From Streptomyces flaveolus (GTDB lineage: Bacteria; Actinomycetota; Actinomycetes; Streptomycetales; Streptomycetaceae): DNA of 64,000 bases. The stretch spans positions 384,758 through 448,757 of the forward strand of contig NZ_BMRV01000005.1 of assembly GCF_014648815.1 (NCBI RefSeq), in the 5' to 3' direction. The notes beneath the pieces are model-generated. The model saw only the letters and a program-made list of their open reading frames with translations, made no database searches and was not told the origin of the DNA. Shown one piece after another: positions 34,501 through 46,059 of this stretch. The position numbers and the translations under genes are program-made. Positions within the stretch are counted from its first letter, which is position 1, and each line of letters opens with the position of its first letter.

Positions 34501-36192
34501 GACGCGGCCGGGAACGCCACGGAGGCGCCCAAGGCGTCGCTGCCGGACCTCCGCGAGGCCTACCGCGCCGCCTCCCAGGTGTACGAGAAGGTCGGCGTCG
34601 GCGCCGACCTGCGCGCCGAGCAGGCCCGCGCGGAGAGCGACGAGAGCGCGGCACGCGCCGAGCTGGACCGGCTCAGCAACAAGGTCCGCACCCGCGCCGC
34701 CCAGCTGCTGGAGTCGCCCGACGGCTCCGACGGGCCCTCCCGGCAGGCCGCCGCCGCCCGCGCCGAGGAACTGGTGCAGCTCCTGGAGACCCGTGTGTCG
34801 ACCGCGAGCGAACAGCTCGGCCGGCTGCGCGGCGAGGCGGAGCGGCACGCGCCCGAGGACGGCGACGCCCACACCGAACTCCCCGAGGACCTGGTCCCGG
34901 CCGACGCCGAGCACGCCCAGACCCTGCTGCGCACGGCCACCGCCGAACTCGCCTCCCGCACCGAGGCGCTGACCCAGGCTCGCGACGCCCACGCCGAACT
35001 GCTCGACGCGCACCGCGCCGCCGAGGACGCGGCCGGCGGCTTCGACGAGATCGCCGCGATGCTCCGCGACCTGCTGCGCGAACCCGCGTCCGACGACGAG
35101 GCGGAGGACCCCGAGCCGTACCCCGGGAGCCTGGAGGAGGCCCGGCAGGCCGCCGCCGAGGCCCGCCGGTCGCTGCGCGGCTGCGCCGCCGACCTGTCCG
35201 CCGCCGAGGCCGCCGTCCGCGAGGCGAGCGACGTCCTCGTCCGGCACGCCAACTCCACGCGCTACGAGCAGGTCCGCACCCCGGCGCGGCAGCAGATCCG
35301 CGAGCTGCCCGCCTCCGCGCTGCCCGAGTACGCGGGCAAGTGGGCGGACGCCTTCGCGCCCCGGCTGCGGGTCCTCACCGACGAGCTGGCCCAGCTGGAA
35401 CGCAACCGGGACTCGATCGTGGACCGGCTGCGCGGCCTGGTCGAGTCCGCGCTCGCCACGCTCCGCTCCGCCCAGCGGCTCTCCCGGCTGCCGGAGGGCC
35501 TCGGCGAGTGGTCCGGGCAGGAGTTCCTGCGCATCCGCTTCGAGGAGCCCGACCAGGCCACCCTCACCGAGCGGCTCGGCGAGGTCGTCGACGAGGCGAC
35601 CAGGGCGGCCGTGAAGAAGAACTCCGACCTGCGCCGCGACGGCATGTCCCTGCTGCTGCGCGGCGTCGCCGCCGCCCTCCACCCCAAGGGCGTCGCCGTC
35701 GAGATCCTCAAGCCCGACGCCGTGCTGCGCGCCGAGCGCGTCCCTGTGGGGCAGATGGGCGACGTCTTCTCCGGCGGCCAGCTGCTCACCGCGGCCATCG
35801 CCCTGTACTGCACGATGGCCGCCCTCCGCAGCAACGACCGGGGCCGCGATCGGCACCGGCACGCCGGCACCCTGTTCCTCGACAACCCCATCGGCCGCGC
35901 CAACGCCACCTACCTGCTGGAGCTCCAGCGGGCCGTGTCCGACGCGCTCGGGGTGCAGCTCCTGTACACCACCGGCCTGTTCGACACGACTGCGCTGGCC
36001 GAGTTCCCGCTGGTCATCCGGTTGCGCAACGACGCCGACCTCAGGGCCGGCCTGAAGTACATCAGCGTGGAGGAGCACCTGAGGCCGGGGCTGCCCCAGC
36101 AGGCCCCGGCCGGTGAGGGCGAAACGGTGCACAGCGAGATCACGGCGACCCGGATGTACCGACGGCCCCCGGGCGACCGGTCACCCGCCTAG
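31528..36192 (+). CDS. SMC/MukB/JetC-like coiled-coil ATPase, 1554 aa
   Basis: N-terminal head half: YELSRVRLYSIGPAGARYADT and a P-loop FLENGGGKSVLLKL with the Lys near residue 69. From about 270 to 1320 there are long Ala/Glu/Arg-rich heptad regions broken by a hinge-like globular stretch near 660-820 (LEFL-type ATVEFLGEHGIPALPGWRYLAQAVDP ... DVFLVPPNPAMHDEH). C-terminal head half: an ABC signature FSGGQLLTAAIALYC near 1414, and Walker B TLFLDNPIGRANATYLLELQ, in which the Asp (1452) is followed by Asn (1453) rather than the usual catalytic Glu. The size is like MukB (about 1490) and larger than MksB/JetC. The ATG at 31528 follows the MukE-like gene by 54 bases. The stop overlaps the convergent GMC gene by 4 bases. 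It probably loads on or extrudes DNA. Confidence 0.85.
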   Translation: MYELSRVRLYSIGPAGARYADTVLDLRGVGEPVPRPAPAQAEFFEEEPVGPPRRPAPAGVLFLENGGGKSVLLKLIFSVMLPGHRNTLGGASSGVLRKFLLADDCGHVALEWQHVQTGECVVVGKVSEWRGRQVSNDPRKFAEAWYSFRPGPGLTLDNLPVAEATSVRPPVEGVSGAQGRRRTMKGFRDAITEAGKAYPHLEVHWEEIHDRWIEHLGDLGLDPELFRYQREMNADEGEAAGLFAVKKDSDFTDLLLRAVTDTRDTDGLADLVSGFGNKLGRRAELIAERDFTAGSVDLLGRIVEAADARGRARDIHTGAERRTRTLARRLSARGARERARTADLAQRVTAAAYAVTHAESARDRSGLIAAELAYRHAALALTAAEKSAAAQKRELADARTLHAAWQAAEAVLRHRAAADRVARVSAAIQEAERDAAPALAARAQAAVDLVRALHAAATKAEHHANEEEERSAALQDVGDAAHRDSTAAATEAQRARSEAGHLRQRLTEVEQETAEAVRAGWLDDSAPDADPARAALAASDAEKTTVAAWDTAREAARRATEHAREAAAAESRAELTAARAADAATAAERAHEAERRTAEALAAEERLAELLGLAARTRPGIPQPRQDADHDRPAEAPRASDGALTAEELDRFADELRELLDDTVSSAERQLFELRTAAADDSRILGALGDGGLLPPGPDVLATVEFLGEHGIPALPGWRYLAQAVDPADHARVLAARPELVDGVIITDPDSHTRARDVLGDAALLPRSAVAVGTAAALLAPTPPPGSGAEDVFLVPPNPAMHDEHAADEERQTLRARATERDEEIRTLAARLGKDRELAARLASWRSGCPAGRLAELARTAEEARAFAEETEAELTEARTARAEADESAAEAVHLRDERQEAAQKARRAADALAGLAFRLRERAGWQARLRELADEGAEAEARAQVCLERARAADEDRRAAQRAADDARRTARALRAERSEIAGAPDDVSEDAAGNATEAPKASLPDLREAYRAASQVYEKVGVGADLRAEQARAESDESAARAELDRLSNKVRTRAAQLLESPDGSDGPSRQAAAARAEELVQLLETRVSTASEQLGRLRGEAERHAPEDGDAHTELPEDLVPADAEHAQTLLRTATAELASRTEALTQARDAHAELLDAHRAAEDAAGGFDEIAAMLRDLLREPASDDEAEDPEPYPGSLEEARQAAAEARRSLRGCAADLSAAEAAVREASDVLVRHANSTRYEQVRTPARQQIRELPASALPEYAGKWADAFAPRLRVLTDELAQLERNRDSIVDRLRGLVESALATLRSAQRLSRLPEGLGEWSGQEFLRIRFEEPDQATLTERLGEVVDEATRAAVKKNSDLRRDGMSLLLRGVAAALHPKGVAVEILKPDAVLRAERVPVGQMGDVFSGGQLLTAAIALYCTMAALRSNDRGRDRHRHAGTLFLDNPIGRANATYLLELQRAVSDALGVQLLYTTGLFDTTALAEFPLVIRLRNDADLRAGLKYISVEEHLRPGLPQQAPAGEGETVHSEITATRMYRRPPGDRSPA

Positions 36193-37739
36193 CGGTCCGC
36201 CCGGACCAGATCCGCGCACTTCTCGCCGATCATCATCGTCGTGATGCACGGGTTGACGGTCACCAGGTCCGGCATCACCGATCCGTCCGCCACCCGCAGG
36301 CCCCCGACCCCCTTGACCCGCAGCCGCGCGTCGAGCGGGGCCAGGGGGTCGTCGTCCGCGCCCATCCGCACCGTGCAGGACGGGTGGTAGACGGTGTTGT
36401 GGGTCTTGCGGATGTAGTCGAGCAGTTCGTCGTCGCCGCGCACCTGCGGGCCCGGCGCCAGCTCCGCGCCCGTCCAGCCGCTGAGCGCGGGCTGCGCGGC
36501 GATCCGCCGGGCCAGCCGCAGGCCGTGGGTCATCACGCGCACGTCGTGCTCGTGCGTGAAGTACCGCGGGTCCACCTTCGGCTTGTCCCGGTAGTCCCGG
36601 GTCCGCAGCCGCACCGTGCCCCGCGACTTCGCGCGCGTCACGTTGGGCGTGAGACAGAAGGCGTTCTCCGAGGTGGGGTAGCCGTGCCGGGCGGTGTTCA
36701 GGTCGAACGGCACCGAACCGTAGTGGAACATCAGGTCGGGCCGGTCCAGGCCGGGCTCGGTGTCGTAGAAGATGCCCGCCTCCCACCACTGGCTGGACGT
36801 GGTGGTCATCGGCTGCCGGGCCTCCCACATGATGACGCCCTCGGGATGGTCCTGGAGGTTCTCGCCGACGCCGGGGGAGTCCACGGCCACCTCGACGCCG
36901 GCCTCGCGCAGGTGCCCCGCCGGTCCGATGCCGGACAGCATCAGCAGCTTCGGCGAGTCGATCGCCCCGCACGAGAGGACCACCTCCCGCCGGGCCCGTA
37001 CCGTCCGGGTGTGGATCAGGTCCGGGTCCAGGTACTCGGCGCCCACGCACCGCCGCCCCTCCAGCAGGAGCCGCTTGGCCCGCACGCCCGTGCGGACGTC
37101 CAGGTTCGGCCGCCTGCCCAGGACCGGGTGCAGATAGGCGACCGAGGACGACTGGCGGATGTTGTTCTCGTCGGAGTTGATCTGGAACCAGTTCGCGCCC
37201 CGCACCACCGTCCGGCCCGTGTTGAAGGGCGTCGTCGGGATGCCCGCCTGCGCACACGCCTTCAGCAGCGCGGCCCCGCACGGGTCCTCGCTCTTGAGCG
37301 TGCGCAGCTTCACCGGGCCGGTGCGGCCGTGGTGGTCGCCGGGGGCGTCGTTGGACTCCAGCCGCCGGTACAGCGGGAAGAGGTCGGCGGCGCTCCAGCC
37401 GGTACAGCCCCGCGCCGCCCAGTCGTCGAGATCCTCGGCCGGCGCCCAGAAGGCGATGCAGGAGTTGTGCGAGGAACAGCCGCCCAGCACCTTGGCGCGG
37501 GCGTGCCGCATGAAGCTGTTGCCGCGGGCCTGCGGCTCGACGGGATAGTCCCAGTCGTAGCCGGACTCCAGCAGGCCCATCCAGCGCTCCAGCCGCAGCA
37601 CGTCGTCGTCGCCGACGTCGCTCGGCCCCGCCTCCAGCACGCACACCGTGACGCCGGGGTCCTCCGAGAGCCGGGCCGCCACCACGTTCCCCGCCGTGCC
37701 GCCGCCGACCACCACGTAGTCGAACTCATCGATGTCCAC
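36189..37739 (-). CDS. GMC family FAD oxidoreductase, choline dehydrogenase-like, 516 aa
   Basis: N-terminal dinucleotide fold YVVVGGGTAGNVVAARLSED with the distal Glu in VCVLEAGPSD. The GMC signature 1 region is KVLGGCSSHNSCIAFWAPAEDLDDW and signature 2 is VVLSCGAIDSPKLLMLSGIGP. The C-terminal active-site His is in HNTVYHPSCTVRMG and in NPCITTMMIGEKCADLV. Choline dehydrogenases (BetA) are the closest functional fit given the adjacent betaine-aldehyde dehydrogenase and betaine oxygenase genes: choline to betaine aldehyde. Other alcohols are possible. GTG start at 37739, with AAGGAGG about 9 bases upstream, inside the end of the permease gene 16 bases away. It is the last gene of the cluster. 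Confidence 0.88.
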   Translation of the reverse strand: MDIDEFDYVVVGGGTAGNVVAARLSEDPGVTVCVLEAGPSDVGDDDVLRLERWMGLLESGYDWDYPVEPQARGNSFMRHARAKVLGGCSSHNSCIAFWAPAEDLDDWAARGCTGWSAADLFPLYRRLESNDAPGDHHGRTGPVKLRTLKSEDPCGAALLKACAQAGIPTTPFNTGRTVVRGANWFQINSDENNIRQSSSVAYLHPVLGRRPNLDVRTGVRAKRLLLEGRRCVGAEYLDPDLIHTRTVRARREVVLSCGAIDSPKLLMLSGIGPAGHLREAGVEVAVDSPGVGENLQDHPEGVIMWEARQPMTTTSSQWWEAGIFYDTEPGLDRPDLMFHYGSVPFDLNTARHGYPTSENAFCLTPNVTRAKSRGTVRLRTRDYRDKPKVDPRYFTHEHDVRVMTHGLRLARRIAAQPALSGWTGAELAPGPQVRGDDELLDYIRKTHNTVYHPSCTVRMGADDDPLAPLDARLRVKGVGGLRVADGSVMPDLVTVNPCITTMMIGEKCADLVRADR

Positions 37740-37755
37740 GAGACGTTGTCCTCCT

Positions 37756-39285
37756 TCAGTCGGCCGCCGGAGTGACGAGCGGAGCGGCCCGGTCGTCGAG
37801 CCGGTGCTCCGCGAGCACGCCGGTCCGGTGCCGTTGGACGAACCAGTAGTAGGCGTAACCGCCGCCCGCGATCACGGCGACGAACAGCACCGCGCCCCAG
37901 CGCAGGTACCAGTGGTGGGGGGCCGCCGCGTTGTAGACCGCGGCGCGCGGCCAGATCAGGTTGAGCGTCATGGCCGCGCCCCACAGGACGGCGGCGATGT
38001 TGACGGGCAGTCCCCAGCGGCCCAGCGAGAAGCGGCCCTCGCCGGCCGGCTGCCACCTCCCGCGCAGCCGGGCCATCAGCATCGGCGCGGTGACGCCCAG
38101 ATAGGCCAGGTAGATCATGACGATGCCGATGCTGGTGACGACGGTGAAGATCTGCGGCTGGCGGATGTTGACCACCAGGATCGCCAGCGCCAGCACCCCG
38201 ATGACCACGGCCGGCGCCACCGGCGTCCGGAACCGCGGACTGACTCTGGCCAGCAGCGAGGACGCGGGCAGGTTGTTGTCCCGCGCCATCGCGAACGCCA
38301 GCCGGATCGCCGCCGTGTGGACCGCCAGGGCGCACACCGTGACGGCGATCAGTACGCACCACAGCATCGCCTTGCCGGCCGTCGGCCCGAGCACGTCGAG
38401 CACGACGTACTGGAGTCCGTCCGTGGACAGCTTCTCGCCCTTCAGGCTCGACACGCTCATCAGCGCCAGCAGCAGGACCAGCCCGCCCAGCACGAACGAG
38501 GCGACGATCGCCCGGACGATCGCGCGGGGCGCGTTGCGGGACGGGTCGAGGGACTCCTCGCCGAGCGACGCCGCGGTGTCGAAGCCGTACATCACGTACG
38601 CGGAGGCCAGCGACGCCACGAGGAACGCGCCGAGGTAGCCGGTGGAGTACCCCGCTCCCGTTCCCTCCGTGTGCGTGACCACCTGCGGGCCGCGCGTGAT
38701 GTGCGCGGCGAACAGGACGATCAGCACCACGGTGGCGATCAGTTCGATGAACACCCCCGCCGTGTTGATCGTGGCCATCAGCTTGACACCGAATGCGTTG
38801 ACCAGCGTGGTGAACAGGATCAACACCCCGGCCAGCAGGACGGCGTTGGTCGCCACGTCGTACTTTCCGCTGCCGTCCCCCACGAACTGGAACGCGGACG
38901 AGATCTGCGGAAGCGTCAGCTGGTAGGCCAGCGCCACCGCCGCGATCGACACGATGGAGGCGACCAGCATCATCCAGCCCGCCAGCCAGCCCAGGTGCGG
39001 ATTGCCGATCTTCTTCGACCAGTTGTAGACCGACCCCGCGACGGGATAGCGGGCGGCCAGCTCGGCGAAGCACAGGGCGACCGTGAACTGGCCGGCGAAG
39101 ACCATCGGCCACGACCACCAGTAGGCGGGGCCGCCGCTGCCGTACCCGAAGTAGAACAGCTGGAAGGTGCCGGTGAGGATGGAGATGTAGCTGATGCCGG
39201 CGGCGAACGTGTGGAAGGTGCCCAGGGTGCGTTTGAGCTCGGGTTTGTAGCCGAACTCGGCGAGTTCGGCGTCGTCGGTCGTCAT
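37756..39285 (-). CDS. APC superfamily amino acid/choline-type permease, 509 aa
   Basis: About 12 membrane spans. The APC start block is ELKRTLGTFHTFAAGISYISILTGTFQLF, followed by AELAARYPVAGSVYNWSKKIG, a motif of the ACT/GABA-permease-like subgroup, and YGFDTAASLGEESLDPSRNAPRAIV. It lies between the betaine-aldehyde dehydrogenase and the choline dehydrogenase genes, so uptake of choline, betaine or a related quaternary amine or amino acid is likely. The specificity is inference. The ATG at 39285 is chosen over the longer open frame because the membrane topology and the family N-terminus (EFGYKPELKR) begin there. Confidence 0.88.
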   Translation of the reverse strand: MTTDDAELAEFGYKPELKRTLGTFHTFAAGISYISILTGTFQLFYFGYGSGGPAYWWSWPMVFAGQFTVALCFAELAARYPVAGSVYNWSKKIGNPHLGWLAGWMMLVASIVSIAAVALAYQLTLPQISSAFQFVGDGSGKYDVATNAVLLAGVLILFTTLVNAFGVKLMATINTAGVFIELIATVVLIVLFAAHITRGPQVVTHTEGTGAGYSTGYLGAFLVASLASAYVMYGFDTAASLGEESLDPSRNAPRAIVRAIVASFVLGGLVLLLALMSVSSLKGEKLSTDGLQYVVLDVLGPTAGKAMLWCVLIAVTVCALAVHTAAIRLAFAMARDNNLPASSLLARVSPRFRTPVAPAVVIGVLALAILVVNIRQPQIFTVVTSIGIVMIYLAYLGVTAPMLMARLRGRWQPAGEGRFSLGRWGLPVNIAAVLWGAAMTLNLIWPRAAVYNAAAPHHWYLRWGAVLFVAVIAGGGYAYYWFVQRHRTGVLAEHRLDDRAAPLVTPAAD

Positions 39286-39349
39286 GAGCGGACTCCTGGT
39301 GGGCCTCGGGACGGTGGGGGAGTGGCTCGTGCGGGGGTCGGAGGGGACG

Positions 39350-40816
39350 TCAGGTGAACCAACCCTGGGGTGCGGGACGGGTGTTGCGCCAGATGTGCTT
39401 CGTCTCGCGATACTCGGCGAGCCCCGCCGGTCCCAGCTCGCGCCCGACCCCGGACTGCTTGTAGCCGCCCCACTCGGCCTGCGGAACGTACGGGTGGTAG
39501 TCGTTGATCCAGACCGTGCCGAGCCGCAGTGCCGCCGCGACCCGCGCGGCCCGCGCCTCGTCACCGGTCCACACGGCGCCCGCGAGCCCGTACACGGTGT
39601 CGTTGGCCAGACGCACCGCCTCCTCCTCGCTCCGGAAGCGCTCGACGGTCAGCACCGGCCCGAACGACTCCTCCCGCACCACCGACATCCCGGAGGCGCA
39701 GTCGTCCAGCACGGTGGGCAGGTAGTAGAAGCCCTCGTCGAGACCGGGCCCGGTGGGCCGCGCCCCGCCGCAGCGCAGCACCGCGCCCTCCGCCAGACCC
39801 CGGGCGACGTACGCCTCGACCTTGTCCCGGTGCGCCGCCGAGATCAGCGGCCCGGTCTGCGCCCGCTCGTCGAACGGGCCGCCCAGCCGGATGTCCGAGG
39901 CCCGCCGCACGACCTCGTCGACGAACCGGTCGTGCAGGCCGTCCTCGACCAGGAGCCGCGCCCCGGCCGAGCAGACCTGCCCCGAGTGCAGGAAGACCGC
40001 GGTCAGCGCCATGTCGACGGCCGCCTCGAAGTCGGCGTCCGCGAAGACGATGTCGGGGTTCTTGCCGCCGAGTTCGAGGGCGACCTTCTTCACGGTCCCC
40101 GCCGCGGCCGCCATCAGGTGCCGGCCGGTGTGCAGTCCGCCGGTGAAGGAGACGAGGTCCACGTCGGGGTGCTCGCCGAGCGGCGCGCCCGTCACCGGTC
40201 CGGCGCCCAGGACGAGATTGCCCACGCCGGGCGGAAGCCCGGCCTCCGCCAGCAGCCGCATCAGGTGGATCGCGCTGTGCGGGGTCAGCTCGCTCGGCTT
40301 GAGCACGAAGGTGTTGCCGGCGGCGAGTGCCGGGGCGACCTTCCAGGAGGTCTGCAGGAGCGGATAGTTCCACGGCGTGATCAGCGCGCACACGCCGACC
40401 GGTTCCTGCACCACCCGGCTGTCGACCCCCTCCTGGCCGGTGTCGACGACCCGCCCGCCGTCGACCGCGGCCAGCCGCCCGAAGTGGCGGAAGCAGTTCG
40501 CCACGTCGTCGATGTCGCAGGCGCTCTCGACCAGCCGCTTGCCCGTGTCCAGGGACTCGGCGCGCGCCAGTGCGTCCTTGTCGCGCACGAGGAGGCCGGC
40601 GACCCGCAGCAGCAGGTCACCGCGCTCGCCCGCCGGGGTCCGGGGCCAGGGGCCCTCGTCGAACGCCCGGCGGGCGGCGGCGACGGCCTCCACCGTGTCC
40701 TTGCCGCCCGCCTCGTCCACCACCCCGACCGGGGAGCCGTCGGCGGGACAGCGGATCTCCCGGGTGCGCCCGTCGAGCGCGGCCCGCCAGCGTCCGTCAA
40801 TGAACAGGTCCGGCAT
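39350..40816 (-). CDS. betB: Betaine-aldehyde dehydrogenase-like NAD(P)-dependent aldehyde dehydrogenase, 488 aa
   Basis: Complete ALDH: cofactor motif ITPWNYPLLQTSWKVAPALAAGN, SFTGG...TGR, general base Glu in VALELGGKNP, and catalytic Cys near residue 282 in HSGQVCSAGARL. The C-terminal PYVPQAEWGGYKQSGVGRELG is typical of BetB-type enzymes. It oxidises betaine aldehyde to glycine betaine in this context. Its start overlaps the end of the Rieske oxygenase gene by 20 bases, so the two are translationally coupled. The symbol rests on context; a broader aldehyde range is possible. Confidence 0.88.
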   Translation of the reverse strand: MPDLFIDGRWRAALDGRTREIRCPADGSPVGVVDEAGGKDTVEAVAAARRAFDEGPWPRTPAGERGDLLLRVAGLLVRDKDALARAESLDTGKRLVESACDIDDVANCFRHFGRLAAVDGGRVVDTGQEGVDSRVVQEPVGVCALITPWNYPLLQTSWKVAPALAAGNTFVLKPSELTPHSAIHLMRLLAEAGLPPGVGNLVLGAGPVTGAPLGEHPDVDLVSFTGGLHTGRHLMAAAAGTVKKVALELGGKNPDIVFADADFEAAVDMALTAVFLHSGQVCSAGARLLVEDGLHDRFVDEVVRRASDIRLGGPFDERAQTGPLISAAHRDKVEAYVARGLAEGAVLRCGGARPTGPGLDEGFYYLPTVLDDCASGMSVVREESFGPVLTVERFRSEEEAVRLANDTVYGLAGAVWTGDEARAARVAAALRLGTVWINDYHPYVPQAEWGGYKQSGVGRELGPAGLAEYRETKHIWRNTRPAPQGWFT

Positions 40817-41963
40817 GGCCGTCCCCTCCCAGCCGCTGAAGGAGCCACTCGTGGAAGATCCCGATGTGGTGCTCGGTCGGCACCAGCACCCCGCCCGCGC
40901 GGTACGCCCGGGACGACATCGCCGGCTGGGTCCGCTCGCAGGCCTCGAAGTCCTGCGCGTTGACCCGGTGGAACAGCTCCACCGACTTCGACAGATCTGC
41001 TCCGGACGCCACCACCTCGGGCGCGTACAGCCAGTCGCACTCGACGACGGTGCGGTCCTCGGCCAGCGGGAACATGCGGTGCAGGATCACGTGGTCGGGT
41101 ACGAGGTTGACGAAGACGGTGGGCTTCACCGTGATCGCGTAGTAGCGCCGGTCCTGGTCCTCCGCCACGTCGGGCAGCCTGCCGAAGCCCGCGCTGCCGT
41201 CGACGGTGAAGCCCTGGACGTCCGCGCCGAACTGGGCACCGTGGCCCACGTAGTACTGGGCCGCGTAGCCCTCGGCGAACTCGGGGAGCACCTCGGTGAG
41301 TTCGGGGTGGATCGTGGCGCAGTGGTAGCACTCCATGAAGTTCTCGACGATCAGCTTCCAGTTCGCCTTCACGTCGTAGGTGATGCGCCGGCCGAGCGCG
41401 AGGCCCTCGGTTCCGTAGTGGTCGATGGCGGCGGGGTCGCCGAGCCGTTCGACGGCGGCGCCCCGTACGGTCTCCTCGAAGGAGGGCGGTTCGTCGGCCA
41501 GGCACACCCAGGCGTAGCCGAGCCACTCGCGCAGGGCCACCTCCACCAGCCCGTACGCGGTCCGGTCCACGTCCGGCATGCTGGTCAGGTTGGGCGCGGC
41601 GATCAGCCTGCCGTCCAGGTCGTACGTCCACGCGTGGTACGGGCACTGGAGGCTGCGGCGCACCTCGCCGGACTCCTCGAGGCAGATCCGGGCCCCGCGG
41701 TGCCGGCAGATGTTGAGGAAGGCGCGCAGCGCGCCCTTGCGGTTGCGGGTGACGATGACGCTCTCGCGGCCGACCTGGACGGTGCGGAAGGCCCCGGGAC
41801 GGTCGAGGTCGGCGCTGCGCACGGCGCAGAACCACAGGGCCTCCAGGACGTGCTGCTGCTCCTGGCGGAAGATCTCCGGATCGGTGTAGTAGCGCCCCGG
41901 CAACGTCGCGACGAGGCTGGGCGAGCCGGGTCGGTGGGCCGGGGAAACGGGTGTCGTCGTCAC
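40797..41963 (-). CDS. Rieske non-heme iron oxygenase, glycine-betaine monooxygenase-like (GbcA), 388 aa
   Basis: Rieske [2Fe-2S] motif CRHRGARICLEESGE...CPYHAWTYD at about 85-120. The catalytic domain has the mononuclear-iron motif NFMECYHCATIHPEL at about 200-215, with a distal Asp expected in the C-terminal third. GbcA/stachydrine-demethylase-type oxygenases have this layout and length. In the cluster it would demethylate glycine betaine to dimethylglycine, releasing formaldehyde. The required electron donor is not a GbcB fusion but probably the separate Rieske ferredoxin and reductase at 47.2-48.7 kb. GTG start at 41963. Confidence 0.85.
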   Translation of the reverse strand: MTTTPVSPAHRPGSPSLVATLPGRYYTDPEIFRQEQQHVLEALWFCAVRSADLDRPGAFRTVQVGRESVIVTRNRKGALRAFLNICRHRGARICLEESGEVRRSLQCPYHAWTYDLDGRLIAAPNLTSMPDVDRTAYGLVEVALREWLGYAWVCLADEPPSFEETVRGAAVERLGDPAAIDHYGTEGLALGRRITYDVKANWKLIVENFMECYHCATIHPELTEVLPEFAEGYAAQYYVGHGAQFGADVQGFTVDGSAGFGRLPDVAEDQDRRYYAITVKPTVFVNLVPDHVILHRMFPLAEDRTVVECDWLYAPEVVASGADLSKSVELFHRVNAQDFEACERTQPAMSSRAYRAGGVLVPTEHHIGIFHEWLLQRLGGDGHAGPVH

Positions 41964-42039
41964 GTGCGTCTCCTGTGTCTCCTGGCGGGCGCGGCGGCGA
42001 GGCGGGCCGGACGAGGACGGGGCCGTCCGATGCCGCTCC

Positions 42040-45836
<3,797 letters not shown>

Positions 45837-45850
45837 GACAAGCTCCTCTG

Positions 45851-45918
45851 CTGTTGCGCTTTGCACGATGGGTTGCGCGATGAGGAACATAGTGGGAACG
45901 CCGCCGACGGGTCGTCAA
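45851..45918 (-). promoter_or_regulatory. Promoter and candidate IclR operator of the mycothiol dehydrogenase/betaine operon
   Basis: Minus strand: -35 TTGACG (45918-45913), 18-base spacer, -10 CACTAT (45894-45889). Immediately downstream of the -10 lie two GTTGCGC-type copies (plus-strand GGTTGCGC at 45871 and CTGTTGCGCTTTGC at 45851-45864). The second shares CTGTTGCGC-N3-GC with the ferredoxin promoter at 46999. A repressor bound there would block transcription. Confidence 0.5.
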
Positions 45919-46059
45919 GAGGTGCGGTCCAACCCTTGGCAAAGAGCGCGCGTAGCGCGGAACACGGCAGAACGCGCCGCGGCGCGGGACCTGGAAGCCC
46001 CGGGAGTCCCCGGTCCTCCGGTCCCGCGCCGCGGTCGCACCCGCCCGGCCCCGGCCGGG

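Noticed and set aside
31513..36132. A 1539-codon open frame antisense to the SMC-like gene
   Set aside because: It is Gly/Ala/Val-rich without domain structure and exists because the sense gene has extreme third-position GC; the sense frame has P-loop, signature and Walker B motifs.
28150..36192. Search for a JetD-type nuclease or toxin next to the SMC-like operon
   Set aside because: The flanking genes are a GntR/FCD regulator and a GMC oxidoreductase; neither has nuclease motifs, so a full Wadjet locus is not supported here.
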